Assembly: GCF_013283745.1 (NCBI RefSeq)
Contig: NZ_JABSTZ010000003.1
Location: 124,001-188,000 of the forward strand
Direction of reading: 5' to 3'
Source: Aeromicrobium stalagmiti
Lineage (GTDB): Bacteria; Actinomycetota; Actinomycetes; Propionibacteriales; Nocardioidaceae
Length of the DNA: 64,000 nt
In this document: positions 52,248-64,000 of the stretch, in pieces
Position numbering within the stretch: the first letter of the stretch is position 1
Layout of the letters: each line of letters opens with the position of its first letter
Program-made: the position numbers and the translations under genes
The notes under the pieces: generated by a model
Database searches by the model: none
Told to the model about the DNA's origin: nothing
Seen by the model: the letters and a program-made list of their open reading frames with translations, nothing else

Positions 52248-53047
52248 TCAGGCGCCGGACAGGTCCGGCATGGCATAGAACCGGGCGATACCGGCGAACT
52301 CCTCCGCCTGGAGGCTTGCTCCGCCGACCAGGGCGCCGTCGACGTCCGACTTCGCCATGATGGCGGCGATGTTCGCCGCTTTGACCGATCCGCCGTAAAG
52401 AATACGCGTTGCGGCGGCAACCTCCGACGACCAGGTCTCCTCGACACGCCCACGGATCGCCGCACACACCTCCTGCGCGTCCTCGGGAGTGGCGACCTCA
52501 CCCGTCCCGATGGCCCAGACCGGCTCGTAAGCGATGACGACCGAGGCCATCTGCTCGGCGGTCAGACCGGTGAGCGAACCGTCGATCTGGTCGAGCGTGT
52601 AGGCGACGTGCTCGCCGGACTGGCGGACCTCGAGGCCCTCGCCGACGCACACGATCGGGCTCATGCCTGCTGCCAGGGCCTTGGTGGCCTTGACGTTGAC
52701 GAGCTGGTCGCTCTCGCCGTGGTACTCGCGACGCTCGGAGTGACCGACGACGACGTAGGAGCAGCCGAGCTTGGCCAGCATGGCCGCCGTGACCTCACCG
52801 GTGTAGGCGCCGCCGTCGTGCTCGGACACGTCCTGCGCGCCGTAGCGGATCGACAGGTGGTCACCGTCGACCAGCGTCTGGACGCTGCGCAGGTCGGTGA
52901 ACGGCGGGACGACGACGACCTCGGCGAGCTCGTAGTCGTGCTTCTTGTCCTGCAGCGTCCACGCGAGCTTCTGGACGAGCACCAGTGCTTCCTGGTGGTC
53001 GAGGTTGGACTTCCAGTTGCCGGCCATGAGGGGCTTGCGGGCGGAGG

Positions 53048-53051
<4 letters not shown>
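52248..53051 (-). CDS. tpiA: triose-phosphate isomerase
   Basis: This 267-residue TIM-barrel enzyme interconverts dihydroxyacetone phosphate and glyceraldehyde 3-phosphate. Key residues are Asn and Lys in GNWKSN (11-16), His in VVGHSERR (about 101-108), catalytic Glu in [11 protein letters not shown] and the phosphate loop GGSVKAAN and GALVGGASL. The ATG overlaps the pgk stop by four bases. Confidence 0.97.
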
Positions 53052-55314
<2,263 letters not shown>

Positions 55315-55362
55315 CCGAGAACGATCCCGTACCGGCGAGTCACCTCCCGGCCAGAAAGCCGG

Positions 55363-56346
55363 TCAGTCGGCCGCGAGGCTCTCGTCGCCGAGGCTGGACT
55401 CGGTGTCGGGGACGCCGAGCTCCTCGGCCCGCTTGTCGGCCATGGCCAGCAGACGTCGGATGCGGCCGGCGATCGCGTCCTTGGTGAGCGCCGGCTCGTG
55501 CAGCTGGCCGAGCTCCTCAAGGCTGGCCTGACGGTGCTCGACGCGCAGGCTGCCGGCCATCTTGAGGTGGTCGGGAACCTCCTCGCCGAGGATCTCGAGG
55601 GCGCGCTGCGCGCGGGCGCCGGCGGCCACCGCCGCGCGGGCCGAACGGCGCAGGTTGGCATCGTCGAAGTTGGCCAGGCGGTTGGCGGTGGCGCGGACCT
55701 CGCGGCGCATGCGGCGCTCCTCCCAGGCCAGCAGCGACTCGTGGGCACCGAGACGGGTCAGCAGCGCGCCGATGGCCTCGCCGTCACGGATGACGACGCG
55801 GTCGATGCCGCGCACCTCGCGGGCCTTGGCGCTGATGCCGACGCGGCGGGCGGCACCCACGAGGGCAAGTGCCGACTCGGGGCTGGGGCAGCTGACCTCG
55901 AGCGCCGACGACCGGCCGGGCTCCGTGAGCGATCCGTGGGCGAGGAACGACCCACGCCACGCCGCGACGGCGTCACACGACGAGCCGGACACGACCTGCG
56001 GCGGGAGGCCGCGGATCGGCCGTCCGCTGCCGTCGATGAGGCCGGTCTGGCGCGCCAGCGCCTCACCGTCCTTGGAGACCCGGACGACGTAGTGGGTGTC
56101 CTTGCGGATGCCGGCGTTCTGCATCACGAGGACCTCGCTGTCGTGGCCGTAGATCTCCGCAATGTCCTTGCGGAGCCTGCGGGCTGCTGCGCCGGTGTCG
56201 AGCTCGGCCTCGACGACGATGCGTCCCGAGACGATGTGGAGCCCGCCGGAGAAGCGCAGGATCGAGGAGACCTCTGCCTTGCGGCAGCATGACTTCGTGA
56301 TGGAGGTGTTGGCCAGCTCTGCCTTCACCTGGGCCGTCATCGCCAT
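55363..56346 (-). CDS. whiA: DNA-binding protein WhiA
   Basis: This 327-residue protein has the WhiA N-terminal domain ([22 protein letters not shown]), a LAGLIDADG-homing-endonuclease-like core without nuclease residues ([20 protein letters not shown]) and a C-terminal helix-turn-helix ([26 protein letters not shown]). In Streptomyces it controls sporulation septation; in other actinobacteria it affects cell division and is essential. It is the last gene of the uvrC-rapZ-yvcK-whiA run. A TAAAGT -10 candidate precedes it in the 39-base gap. Confidence 0.96.
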   Translation of the reverse strand: MAMTAQVKAELANTSITKSCCRKAEVSSILRFSGGLHIVSGRIVVEAELDTGAAARRLRKDIAEIYGHDSEVLVMQNAGIRKDTHYVVRVSKDGEALARQTGLIDGSGRPIRGLPPQVVSGSSCDAVAAWRGSFLAHGSLTEPGRSSALEVSCPSPESALALVGAARRVGISAKAREVRGIDRVVIRDGEAIGALLTRLGAHESLLAWEERRMRREVRATANRLANFDDANLRRSARAAVAAGARAQRALEILGEEVPDHLKMAGSLRVEHRQASLEELGQLHEPALTKDAIAGRIRRLLAMADKRAEELGVPDTESSLGDESLAAD

Positions 56347-56385
56347 GCAGCGGGTCCCCTTCGGGTCGTCGAGAAAAAAGTCACT

Positions 56386-57363
56386 TTACGCCTGCCTCAT
56401 GACCTGTCCGAACGCGGCTGCGAGCCGTGCTGGGTCGTGCTGGTCTGAGCCGGGGCTCTCGGCCAGGTCGGACACGACCAGGCGCGCACCGAGCGATCGT
56501 GCAGTCGCCTCCAGCGTGCCACGCGTGTCAACGAGGCTCGTGTCGGCGATGACCGCATCGAGCCTCAGCTCGGGCGCGTGCGCGGCCAGCACCTCGAGGT
56601 GGTCGGTCGGGCTCAGCCCCTCGGTCTCGCCGTCCTGCTCGGTGAGGTTGAGGACGAGAGCGCGTCGGGCCGGAGTCGAGATCAGGGCGTCACGCAGCCC
56701 CGGCACGAGCAGCGTCGGCATGACGCTGGTGAACCACGAGCCCGGCCCGACCACGACCCAGTCGGCCGACTCGACGGCGGCGACGGCCTCGGGGCAGGCC
56801 GGCGGGTCGGCCGGATCGAGCCGCACGCTGACGACCTGGCCGTCGACCTGGGCGACCTGCACCTGGCCCCGGATGATGGTGATCCGGTCGGGCGCCGACG
56901 TCAGGTGCACCTCGGCCTCGATGTCGAGCGGCACGGCCGCCATCGGCAGCACCCTCCCCTGGGCGCCCAGCAGGTCACCGACGAGGTCGAGGCCCGCGAC
57001 GTGATCGTGCTGGTCCCACAGGGCGGCGATGAGCAGGTTGCCGACGGCGTGACCGTCGAGGGGCCCGCCGCTGGTGAAGCGGTGCTGCAGCAGGCTCGCC
57101 CATGTGCGACCCCACTCGTCGTCGCCGCACAGCGCAGCCAGCGCCATGCGCAGGTCACCCGGCGGCAGGCCGCCCAGCTCGTCGCGCAGGCGACCCGAGG
57201 AGCCACCGTTGTCGGCCACCGTGACGACGCCCGTGAGCTCGGTCGTGAGTCGCCGCAAGGCCGACAGGCTGGCAGCCAGGCCGTGCCCGCCACCGAGCGA
57301 CACGACCTTGAGATCTCCCTCGAACCGCTCGGGGCGTTCGGGGCGCGGGGGCCGAGTGATCAC
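56386..57363 (-). CDS. yvcK: YvcK family gluconeogenesis factor / UDP-sugar-binding protein
   Basis: This 325-residue protein of the CofD-like superfamily has LGGGHGLAASLSALRRL at about 18-34, VVTVADNGGSSGRLRDELGGLPPGD and VVVGPGSWFTSVMPTLLVPGLRDAL. Homologues bind UDP-GlcNAc and regulate peptidoglycan precursor supply in response to carbon source. The start overlaps rapZ by four bases. Linkage to rapZ and whiA is conserved across Gram-positive bacteria. Confidence 0.94.
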   Translation of the reverse strand: MITRPPRPERPERFEGDLKVVSLGGGHGLAASLSALRRLTTELTGVVTVADNGGSSGRLRDELGGLPPGDLRMALAALCGDDEWGRTWASLLQHRFTSGGPLDGHAVGNLLIAALWDQHDHVAGLDLVGDLLGAQGRVLPMAAVPLDIEAEVHLTSAPDRITIIRGQVQVAQVDGQVVSVRLDPADPPACPEAVAAVESADWVVVGPGSWFTSVMPTLLVPGLRDALISTPARRALVLNLTEQDGETEGLSPTDHLEVLAAHAPELRLDAVIADTSLVDTRGTLEATARSLGARLVVSDLAESPGSDQHDPARLAAAFGQVMRQA

Positions 57364-58223
57364 TCGCGCCCCAGGTCACGATGGACGACGAGCGTCCGCA
57401 CACCCCGCGATCGGAGCCGGTCGGCGAACGCCTCGGACATCGCGACGCTGCGGTGACGCCCGCCCGTGCAGCCGATCGCGATGGTCAGGAAGTGCTTGTC
57501 CTCGCGCAGGTAGCCGTCGGTGAGCAGCGCGACGAGGCGCTCGTACTGCTCGAGGAACTCGTCGGCACGGGGCTGGCTCAGGACGTACTCGCTGACGGGG
57601 ACGTCGAGACCGCTCAGGGGTCGCAGGTCGTCGACCCAGAACGGGTTGGGCAGGAAGCGCAGGTCGGCCACCATGTCGGCGTCGATCGGGATGCCGTACT
57701 TGAAGCCGAACGACATGACGGACGCACGCAGACCGCCGGAGTCGGCGTCCTCGAACGCCGCGCGCACCCGCTGGCCGAGCTGGTGGACGTTGAGGGTCGT
57801 GGTGTCGACGACGATGTCGGCCCGCCCGCGCAGCCGCCGCAGCAGCTCGCGCTCGCGGTCGAAGCCGTCCATCAGACGACCTTCGAGGCTGAGCGGGTGC
57901 GGACGTCGAGCCGCCTCCTGGCGACGCACGAGCACCTCGTCGGACGCCTCGAGATAGAGGATGCGGGTGTGCACACCCATGTCGCGCAGCGACTCGATGG
58001 ACTCGACGAGTCCGCCGAAGAACTGGCGCGACCGCGCATCGACGACGACCGCGAGCTTGTCGATGTCGTCGGACTTCTCGACCGTCTCTACCGCGCTCGA
58101 CAGCAGCCCCGGCGGGAGGTTGTCGATCACGTAGTAGCCGAGCTTCTCCAGCACCTTGGCCGCGGAGCCGCGTCCCGCGCCGGTCATGCCGGTCACCAGC
58201 ACGAACTGGCTGAGGGTCGTCAC
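57360..58223 (-). CDS. rapZ: RapZ family nucleotide-binding protein
   Basis: This 287-residue protein has a P-loop-like GMTGAGRGSAAK at about 12-23, where the usual Lys of Walker A is Arg-Gly, a variant often seen in actinobacterial members. VIDNLPPGLL and the C-terminal IGCTGGRHRSVAMSEAFADRL are clear family motifs. E. coli RapZ binds small RNAs and glucosamine-6-phosphate; the actinobacterial role is not settled but is linked to yvcK by synteny. The GTG at 58223 has GAGGA upstream. Confidence 0.93.
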   Translation of the reverse strand: MTTLSQFVLVTGMTGAGRGSAAKVLEKLGYYVIDNLPPGLLSSAVETVEKSDDIDKLAVVVDARSRQFFGGLVESIESLRDMGVHTRILYLEASDEVLVRRQEAARRPHPLSLEGRLMDGFDRERELLRRLRGRADIVVDTTTLNVHQLGQRVRAAFEDADSGGLRASVMSFGFKYGIPIDADMVADLRFLPNPFWVDDLRPLSGLDVPVSEYVLSQPRADEFLEQYERLVALLTDGYLREDKHFLTIAIGCTGGRHRSVAMSEAFADRLRSRGVRTLVVHRDLGRE

Positions 58224-58236
58224 GTGTCCTCGTCTC

Positions 58237-60177
58237 TCATGCTTCGATGATCTCGCCGGTGGCGGTGTTGATCGCGGGCGCGGTCTCGCCGGCCGCAAGC
58301 GCCTCCACGATGGATTGTGCCGTAGCCGCGCCGATCCCGGGCACGGATGCGATCTCCTCTGCCGTCGCTGCGCGGAGCTTCTTGACCGACCCGAACGACT
58401 TCAGAAGCGCCTTGCGACGCGTCGGCCCGAGCCCCGCGACCGGGTCGAGGACGCTCTCGATCATCGACTTGCTGCGCCGGCCACGGTGGTGGGTGATCGC
58501 GAAGCGGTGCGCCTCGTCACGCAGCCGCTGCAGCAGGTAGAGGCCCTCGCTGGTGCGCGGCAGGATCACGGGGTCCTCGTCGTCGGGCAGCCAGACCTCC
58601 TCGAGGCGCTTGGCCAGCCCCACCAGCGCGACGTCGGTGACGCCGAGCGCCTGCATGGCCTGGTGCGCCGCCGCGACCTGGGGCGGTCCGCCGTCGACCA
58701 CCACGAGGGACGGCGTGTAGGCGAAGCGCCGGGGCTTGCCGGTCTCGGGGTCGATGCCGGGCCCCTCGTCGTCGTTGTCGGTGCGCGCCTTGAGCAGCTG
58801 GGTGAAGCGACGCGTGATGACCTCGTGCATCGCCGCGACGTCGCTCTGCCCCTCGTTGCGGATCGTGAAGCGGCGGTACTCGGACTTGCGGGGCAACCCG
58901 TCCTCGAACACGACCATCGAGGCGACGGTCTCGGTGGCGCCGAGGTTGGAGATGTCGTAGCACTCGATGCGCAGCGGCGCGGACTCCAGGTCGAGGGCCT
59001 CCTGGATCTCCTCTAGCGCCAGGCTGCGCGCGGTGAGGTCGGACGTGCGCTTCATCTTGTGCCGCATGAGCGACTGCTTGGCGTTCTGCTCGACGGTCTG
59101 CATCAGGGCCCGCTTGTCGCCCCGCTGCGGGACGCGGATCGTGACCGGGCCCTCCCTGCGCTCGCTGAGCAGCTCGGTGACGGTGCCGGCGTCGAGCGGC
59201 ATGTGGGGCACGAGCACCTCGCGCGGGATCGCCGACGGCGCGGTGTCCTGGTAGAGCGTCATCAGTGCCCGCTGCACGAGCTCGGGGAACTCGGCCTCGT
59301 CGGCCTTCTCGGCGACCCAGCCGCGCTGGCCACGGATGCGTCCGCCACGGACCGAGAAGATCTGCACCGCGATCTCCAGCGGGTCGTCGACGAAGCCGAG
59401 GACGTCGGCGTCGGTGCCGTCGCCCAGGACGACGGTCTGCTTCTCGAGCACCCGCTGCAGGGCGCCGAGGTCGTCGCGCAGCTTGGCGGCGAGCTCGTAC
59501 TCCTCCCGCGCGGACGCCTCGAGCATCTTCTTCTCGATGCGCTTGGTGAAGCCGGCCGTCTGCCCGCCCATGAACGCCAGGAAGTCGTTGACGATCGCAC
59601 GGTGCTCGTCGGGGCTGACCCGGCCGACGCACGGAGCCGCGCACTTGCCGATGTCACCCAGCAGGCACGGGCGCCCGATGGCCTTGGAGCGCCGGAAGAC
59701 CCCGGCGGAGCACGACCGCATCGGGAAGACCCGCAGCAGCGTGTCGACGGTGTCGCGGATGGCCCACGCGTGGCCGTAGGGGCCGAAGTAGCGGACGCCC
59801 TTGCGCTGCGCCCCCCGCATGACCGTCACCCGGGGGAACTCCTCGCCCACCGTGACCGCCAGCCACGGGTAGGACTTGTCGTCGCGGTACTTGACGTTGA
59901 AGCGGGGGTCGAACTCCTTGATCCAGGAGTACTCCAGCGCCAGGGCCTCGACCTCGGTGCTGACGACCGTCCACTCGACCGACGACGCGGTGGTCACCAT
60001 CTGCTGCGTGCGCTGGTGCAGGTTGGTGATGTCCTGGAAGTACGAGCTCAGGCGCGGCCGGAGCGACTTGGCCTTGCCGACGTAGATGACGCGGCGCTCG
60101 TCGTCACGGAACCGGTAGACCCCCGGCTCGTTCGGGATCTCTCCCGGCGCCGGTCGATAGCTCGCTGGATCTGCCAC
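58237..60177 (-). CDS. uvrC: excinuclease ABC subunit C
   Basis: This 646-residue nuclease makes both incisions in nucleotide excision repair. Domains in order are GIY-YIG (about 15-95, [20 protein letters not shown]), a Cys-containing segment ([17 protein letters not shown]), UVR (about 205-240), the RNase H-like endonuclease domain ([20 protein letters not shown] and VVDGGPPQ) and C-terminal helix-hairpin-helix pairs ([19 protein letters not shown]). The GTG start at 60177 has a TAGACT -10 six bases upstream, so the mRNA is probably leaderless. Confidence 0.97.
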   Translation of the reverse strand: MADPASYRPAPGEIPNEPGVYRFRDDERRVIYVGKAKSLRPRLSSYFQDITNLHQRTQQMVTTASSVEWTVVSTEVEALALEYSWIKEFDPRFNVKYRDDKSYPWLAVTVGEEFPRVTVMRGAQRKGVRYFGPYGHAWAIRDTVDTLLRVFPMRSCSAGVFRRSKAIGRPCLLGDIGKCAAPCVGRVSPDEHRAIVNDFLAFMGGQTAGFTKRIEKKMLEASAREEYELAAKLRDDLGALQRVLEKQTVVLGDGTDADVLGFVDDPLEIAVQIFSVRGGRIRGQRGWVAEKADEAEFPELVQRALMTLYQDTAPSAIPREVLVPHMPLDAGTVTELLSERREGPVTIRVPQRGDKRALMQTVEQNAKQSLMRHKMKRTSDLTARSLALEEIQEALDLESAPLRIECYDISNLGATETVASMVVFEDGLPRKSEYRRFTIRNEGQSDVAAMHEVITRRFTQLLKARTDNDDEGPGIDPETGKPRRFAYTPSLVVVDGGPPQVAAAHQAMQALGVTDVALVGLAKRLEEVWLPDDEDPVILPRTSEGLYLLQRLRDEAHRFAITHHRGRRSKSMIESVLDPVAGLGPTRRKALLKSFGSVKKLRAATAEEIASVPGIGAATAQSIVEALAAGETAPAINTATGEIIEA

Positions 60178-60183
60178 ACCGCA

Positions 60184-60189
60184 AGTCTA
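60184..60189 (-). promoter_or_regulatory. -10 element of uvrC, leaderless type
   Basis: TAGACT on the minus strand lies six bases before the GTG at 60177. Confidence 0.6.
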
Positions 60190-60206
60190 CGGCGTGGCGG
60201 TGACAC

Positions 60207-61157
60207 TCAGGCGTGCTCGGTGCCCTTGCCACGGCGTCGCGGGACGACGTGCATGACGGCGACGATGATCGCGCCCCAGACGGCGCCGATCAGGGCGGAC
60301 GCGAGCGTGTTGGTGAGCCAGCCGGCGACGGCACCGACCGAGCTGAGGGCGTCGTGGACGTCCTCCTCGAGGTGGTGCACCAGGTCGTACGGCCAGTGCC
60401 ATCCGAGGTCGTCGACACCGACCAGGATGATGTGCCCGCCGACCCACAGCATCGCGGCGATGCCGACCGTCGAGATCACGGCCAGCAGACGGGGCATGGC
60501 CTTGACCAGGCCGAGGCCGACCTTCTGCGAGAACGCCGATGCCCGCTGCGACAGGCTCAGGCCGACGTCGTCCATCTTGACGATCAGCGCCACGACGCCG
60601 TAGACCAGCGCCGTGATGGCGATCGCCACCACCAGCAGGATCGCGGCGCGGGAGAGGAACGGCTCGTCGGTGACCTCGTTGAGCGCGATGACCATGATCT
60701 CGCCGGAGAGGATGAAGTCGGTGCGGATCGCGCCTGAGACCATCGTGGCCTCCTGCTCGGGCCCCGACTCGGCCGCGGTCTCGCTGGCCTGCTCGTGGTG
60801 GCCGCTGATCCGCTCCCAGATCTTCTCGGCGCCCTCGAAGCACAGGTAGGTGCCGCCCAGCATCAGCAAGGGGGTCAGCAGCCACGGCAGGAACTGGCTG
60901 AGCAGCAGCGCCGCCGGCAGGATGAACAGCACCTTGTTGCGCAGCGAGCCGATCGCGATCTTCTTGATCATCGGCAGCTCGCGGTCGGCGGTCACGCCGT
61001 GGACGTACTGGGGGGTCACCGCGGTGTCGTCGACGACGACGCCCGCGGCCTTGACGCTCGCGCGCCCGGCCGCCGCAGCGACGTCGTCCACCGAGGCTGC
61101 TGCAGCGCGCGCGAGCACGGCTACGTCATCGAGCAGTGCAAAGAGTCCGCCGGCCAT
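60207..61157 (-). CDS. DUF808 domain-containing membrane protein
   Basis: This 316-residue protein matches DUF808: the N-terminal GGLFALLDDVAVLARAAAAS and DDTAVTPQYVHG, the conserved basic PMIKKIAIGSLRNK (about 58-71) and six or so membrane helices. Relatives, including E. coli YedI, have no known function. It lies between uvrA and uvrC on the same strand but has its own leaderless-type promoter (TATCGT, 61164-61169). Confidence 0.9.
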   Translation of the reverse strand: MAGGLFALLDDVAVLARAAAASVDDVAAAAGRASVKAAGVVVDDTAVTPQYVHGVTADRELPMIKKIAIGSLRNKVLFILPAALLLSQFLPWLLTPLLMLGGTYLCFEGAEKIWERISGHHEQASETAAESGPEQEATMVSGAIRTDFILSGEIMVIALNEVTDEPFLSRAAILLVVAIAITALVYGVVALIVKMDDVGLSLSQRASAFSQKVGLGLVKAMPRLLAVISTVGIAAMLWVGGHIILVGVDDLGWHWPYDLVHHLEEDVHDALSSVGAVAGWLTNTLASALIGAVWGAIIVAVMHVVPRRRGKGTEHA

Positions 61158-61163
61158 GCGAAC

Positions 61164-61169
61164 ACGATA
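61164..61169 (-). promoter_or_regulatory. -10 element of the DUF808 gene, leaderless type
   Basis: TATCGT on the minus strand lies six bases before the ATG at 61157. Confidence 0.5.
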
Positions 61170-61176
61170 CCGGCCG

Positions 61177-64000
<2,824 letters not shown>

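Overview
The window is chromosomal DNA of a high-G+C actinobacterium. The SufR-SufB-SufD-SufC-SufS-SufU-SufT operon, RbpA, WhiA, OpcA, the uvrC-rapZ-yvcK-whiA order and tkt-tal-pgi-zwf-opcA-pgl all point to Actinomycetes. The overall mix resembles Nocardioidaceae such as Aeromicrobium or Nocardioides; that family placement is inference from gene content and order. Coding density is very high (about 64 genes in 64 kb, no gene-free stretch over 300 bases). I see no rRNA, tRNA, CRISPR, insertion sequence or prophage. Most of the window is core metabolism and maintenance.

Layout. 1-6.2 kb: end of a CPBP-type membrane protein, HrpA helicase, FKBP isomerase, a zinc alcohol dehydrogenase, DUF952 and a MarR regulator. 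6.3-9.7 kb: a co-transcribed pair of acyl-CoA dehydrogenases divergent from peptide deformylase, with a candidate operator between them. 9.7-13.3 kb: membrane-anchored L7/L12-like protein, DUF5343 protein, SpoU methyltransferase, PEBP-family protein and a lytic transglycosylase with an apparent +1 frameshift. 13.4-15.8 kb: SPFH, NfeD and ABC ATPase operon. 15.9-21.3 kb: serB, ArsR/MFS divergon, dodecin, DUF3099, a small zinc-ribbon-like protein, moaA and SURF1. 21.3-21.6 kb: a 4 x 62 bp tandem array filling the gap between convergent genes. 21.6-30 kb: an ABC-F ATPase with a possible leader peptide, then the complete suf iron-sulfur operon. 30-35.6 kb: DUF2786 protein, LigD-type polymerase, PAS-GGDEF cyclase, small alarmone synthetase and a LigC-like DNA ligase. 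35.6-42.6 kb: ABC-2 exporter, heme A synthase, inositol phosphatase family protein, a membrane protein, then DUF1330, a GNAT fusion and heme O synthase. 42.6-51.5 kb: pentose phosphate operon. 51.6-55.3 kb: gap-pgk-tpiA-secG-rbpA. 55.3-64 kb: whiA-yvcK-rapZ-uvrC, DUF808 and most of uvrA.

Functional links. Heme A supply (ctaA, ctaB) and SURF1 serve cytochrome c oxidase; the suf operon supplies clusters to enzymes such as MoaA. The pentose phosphate and glycolytic operons lie next to each other on opposite strands, facing a shared nested palindrome. LigD-type polymerase and LigC-type ligase, split by two nucleotide-second-messenger synthases, may form an end-joining repair set.

Two genome-wide habits stand out. 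First, at least seventeen starts have a TANNNT-like -10 hexamer six or seven bases upstream, which predicts leaderless mRNAs. Second, convergent gene ends carry long, mutually unrelated palindromes or repeats in place of ordinary U-tract terminators. The best candidates for undescribed biology are the seven-codon leaderless leader ORF before the ABC-F gene, the CCC-TGA-C frameshift site at the start of the lytic transglycosylase, the 62-bp array, and the nested palindromes.
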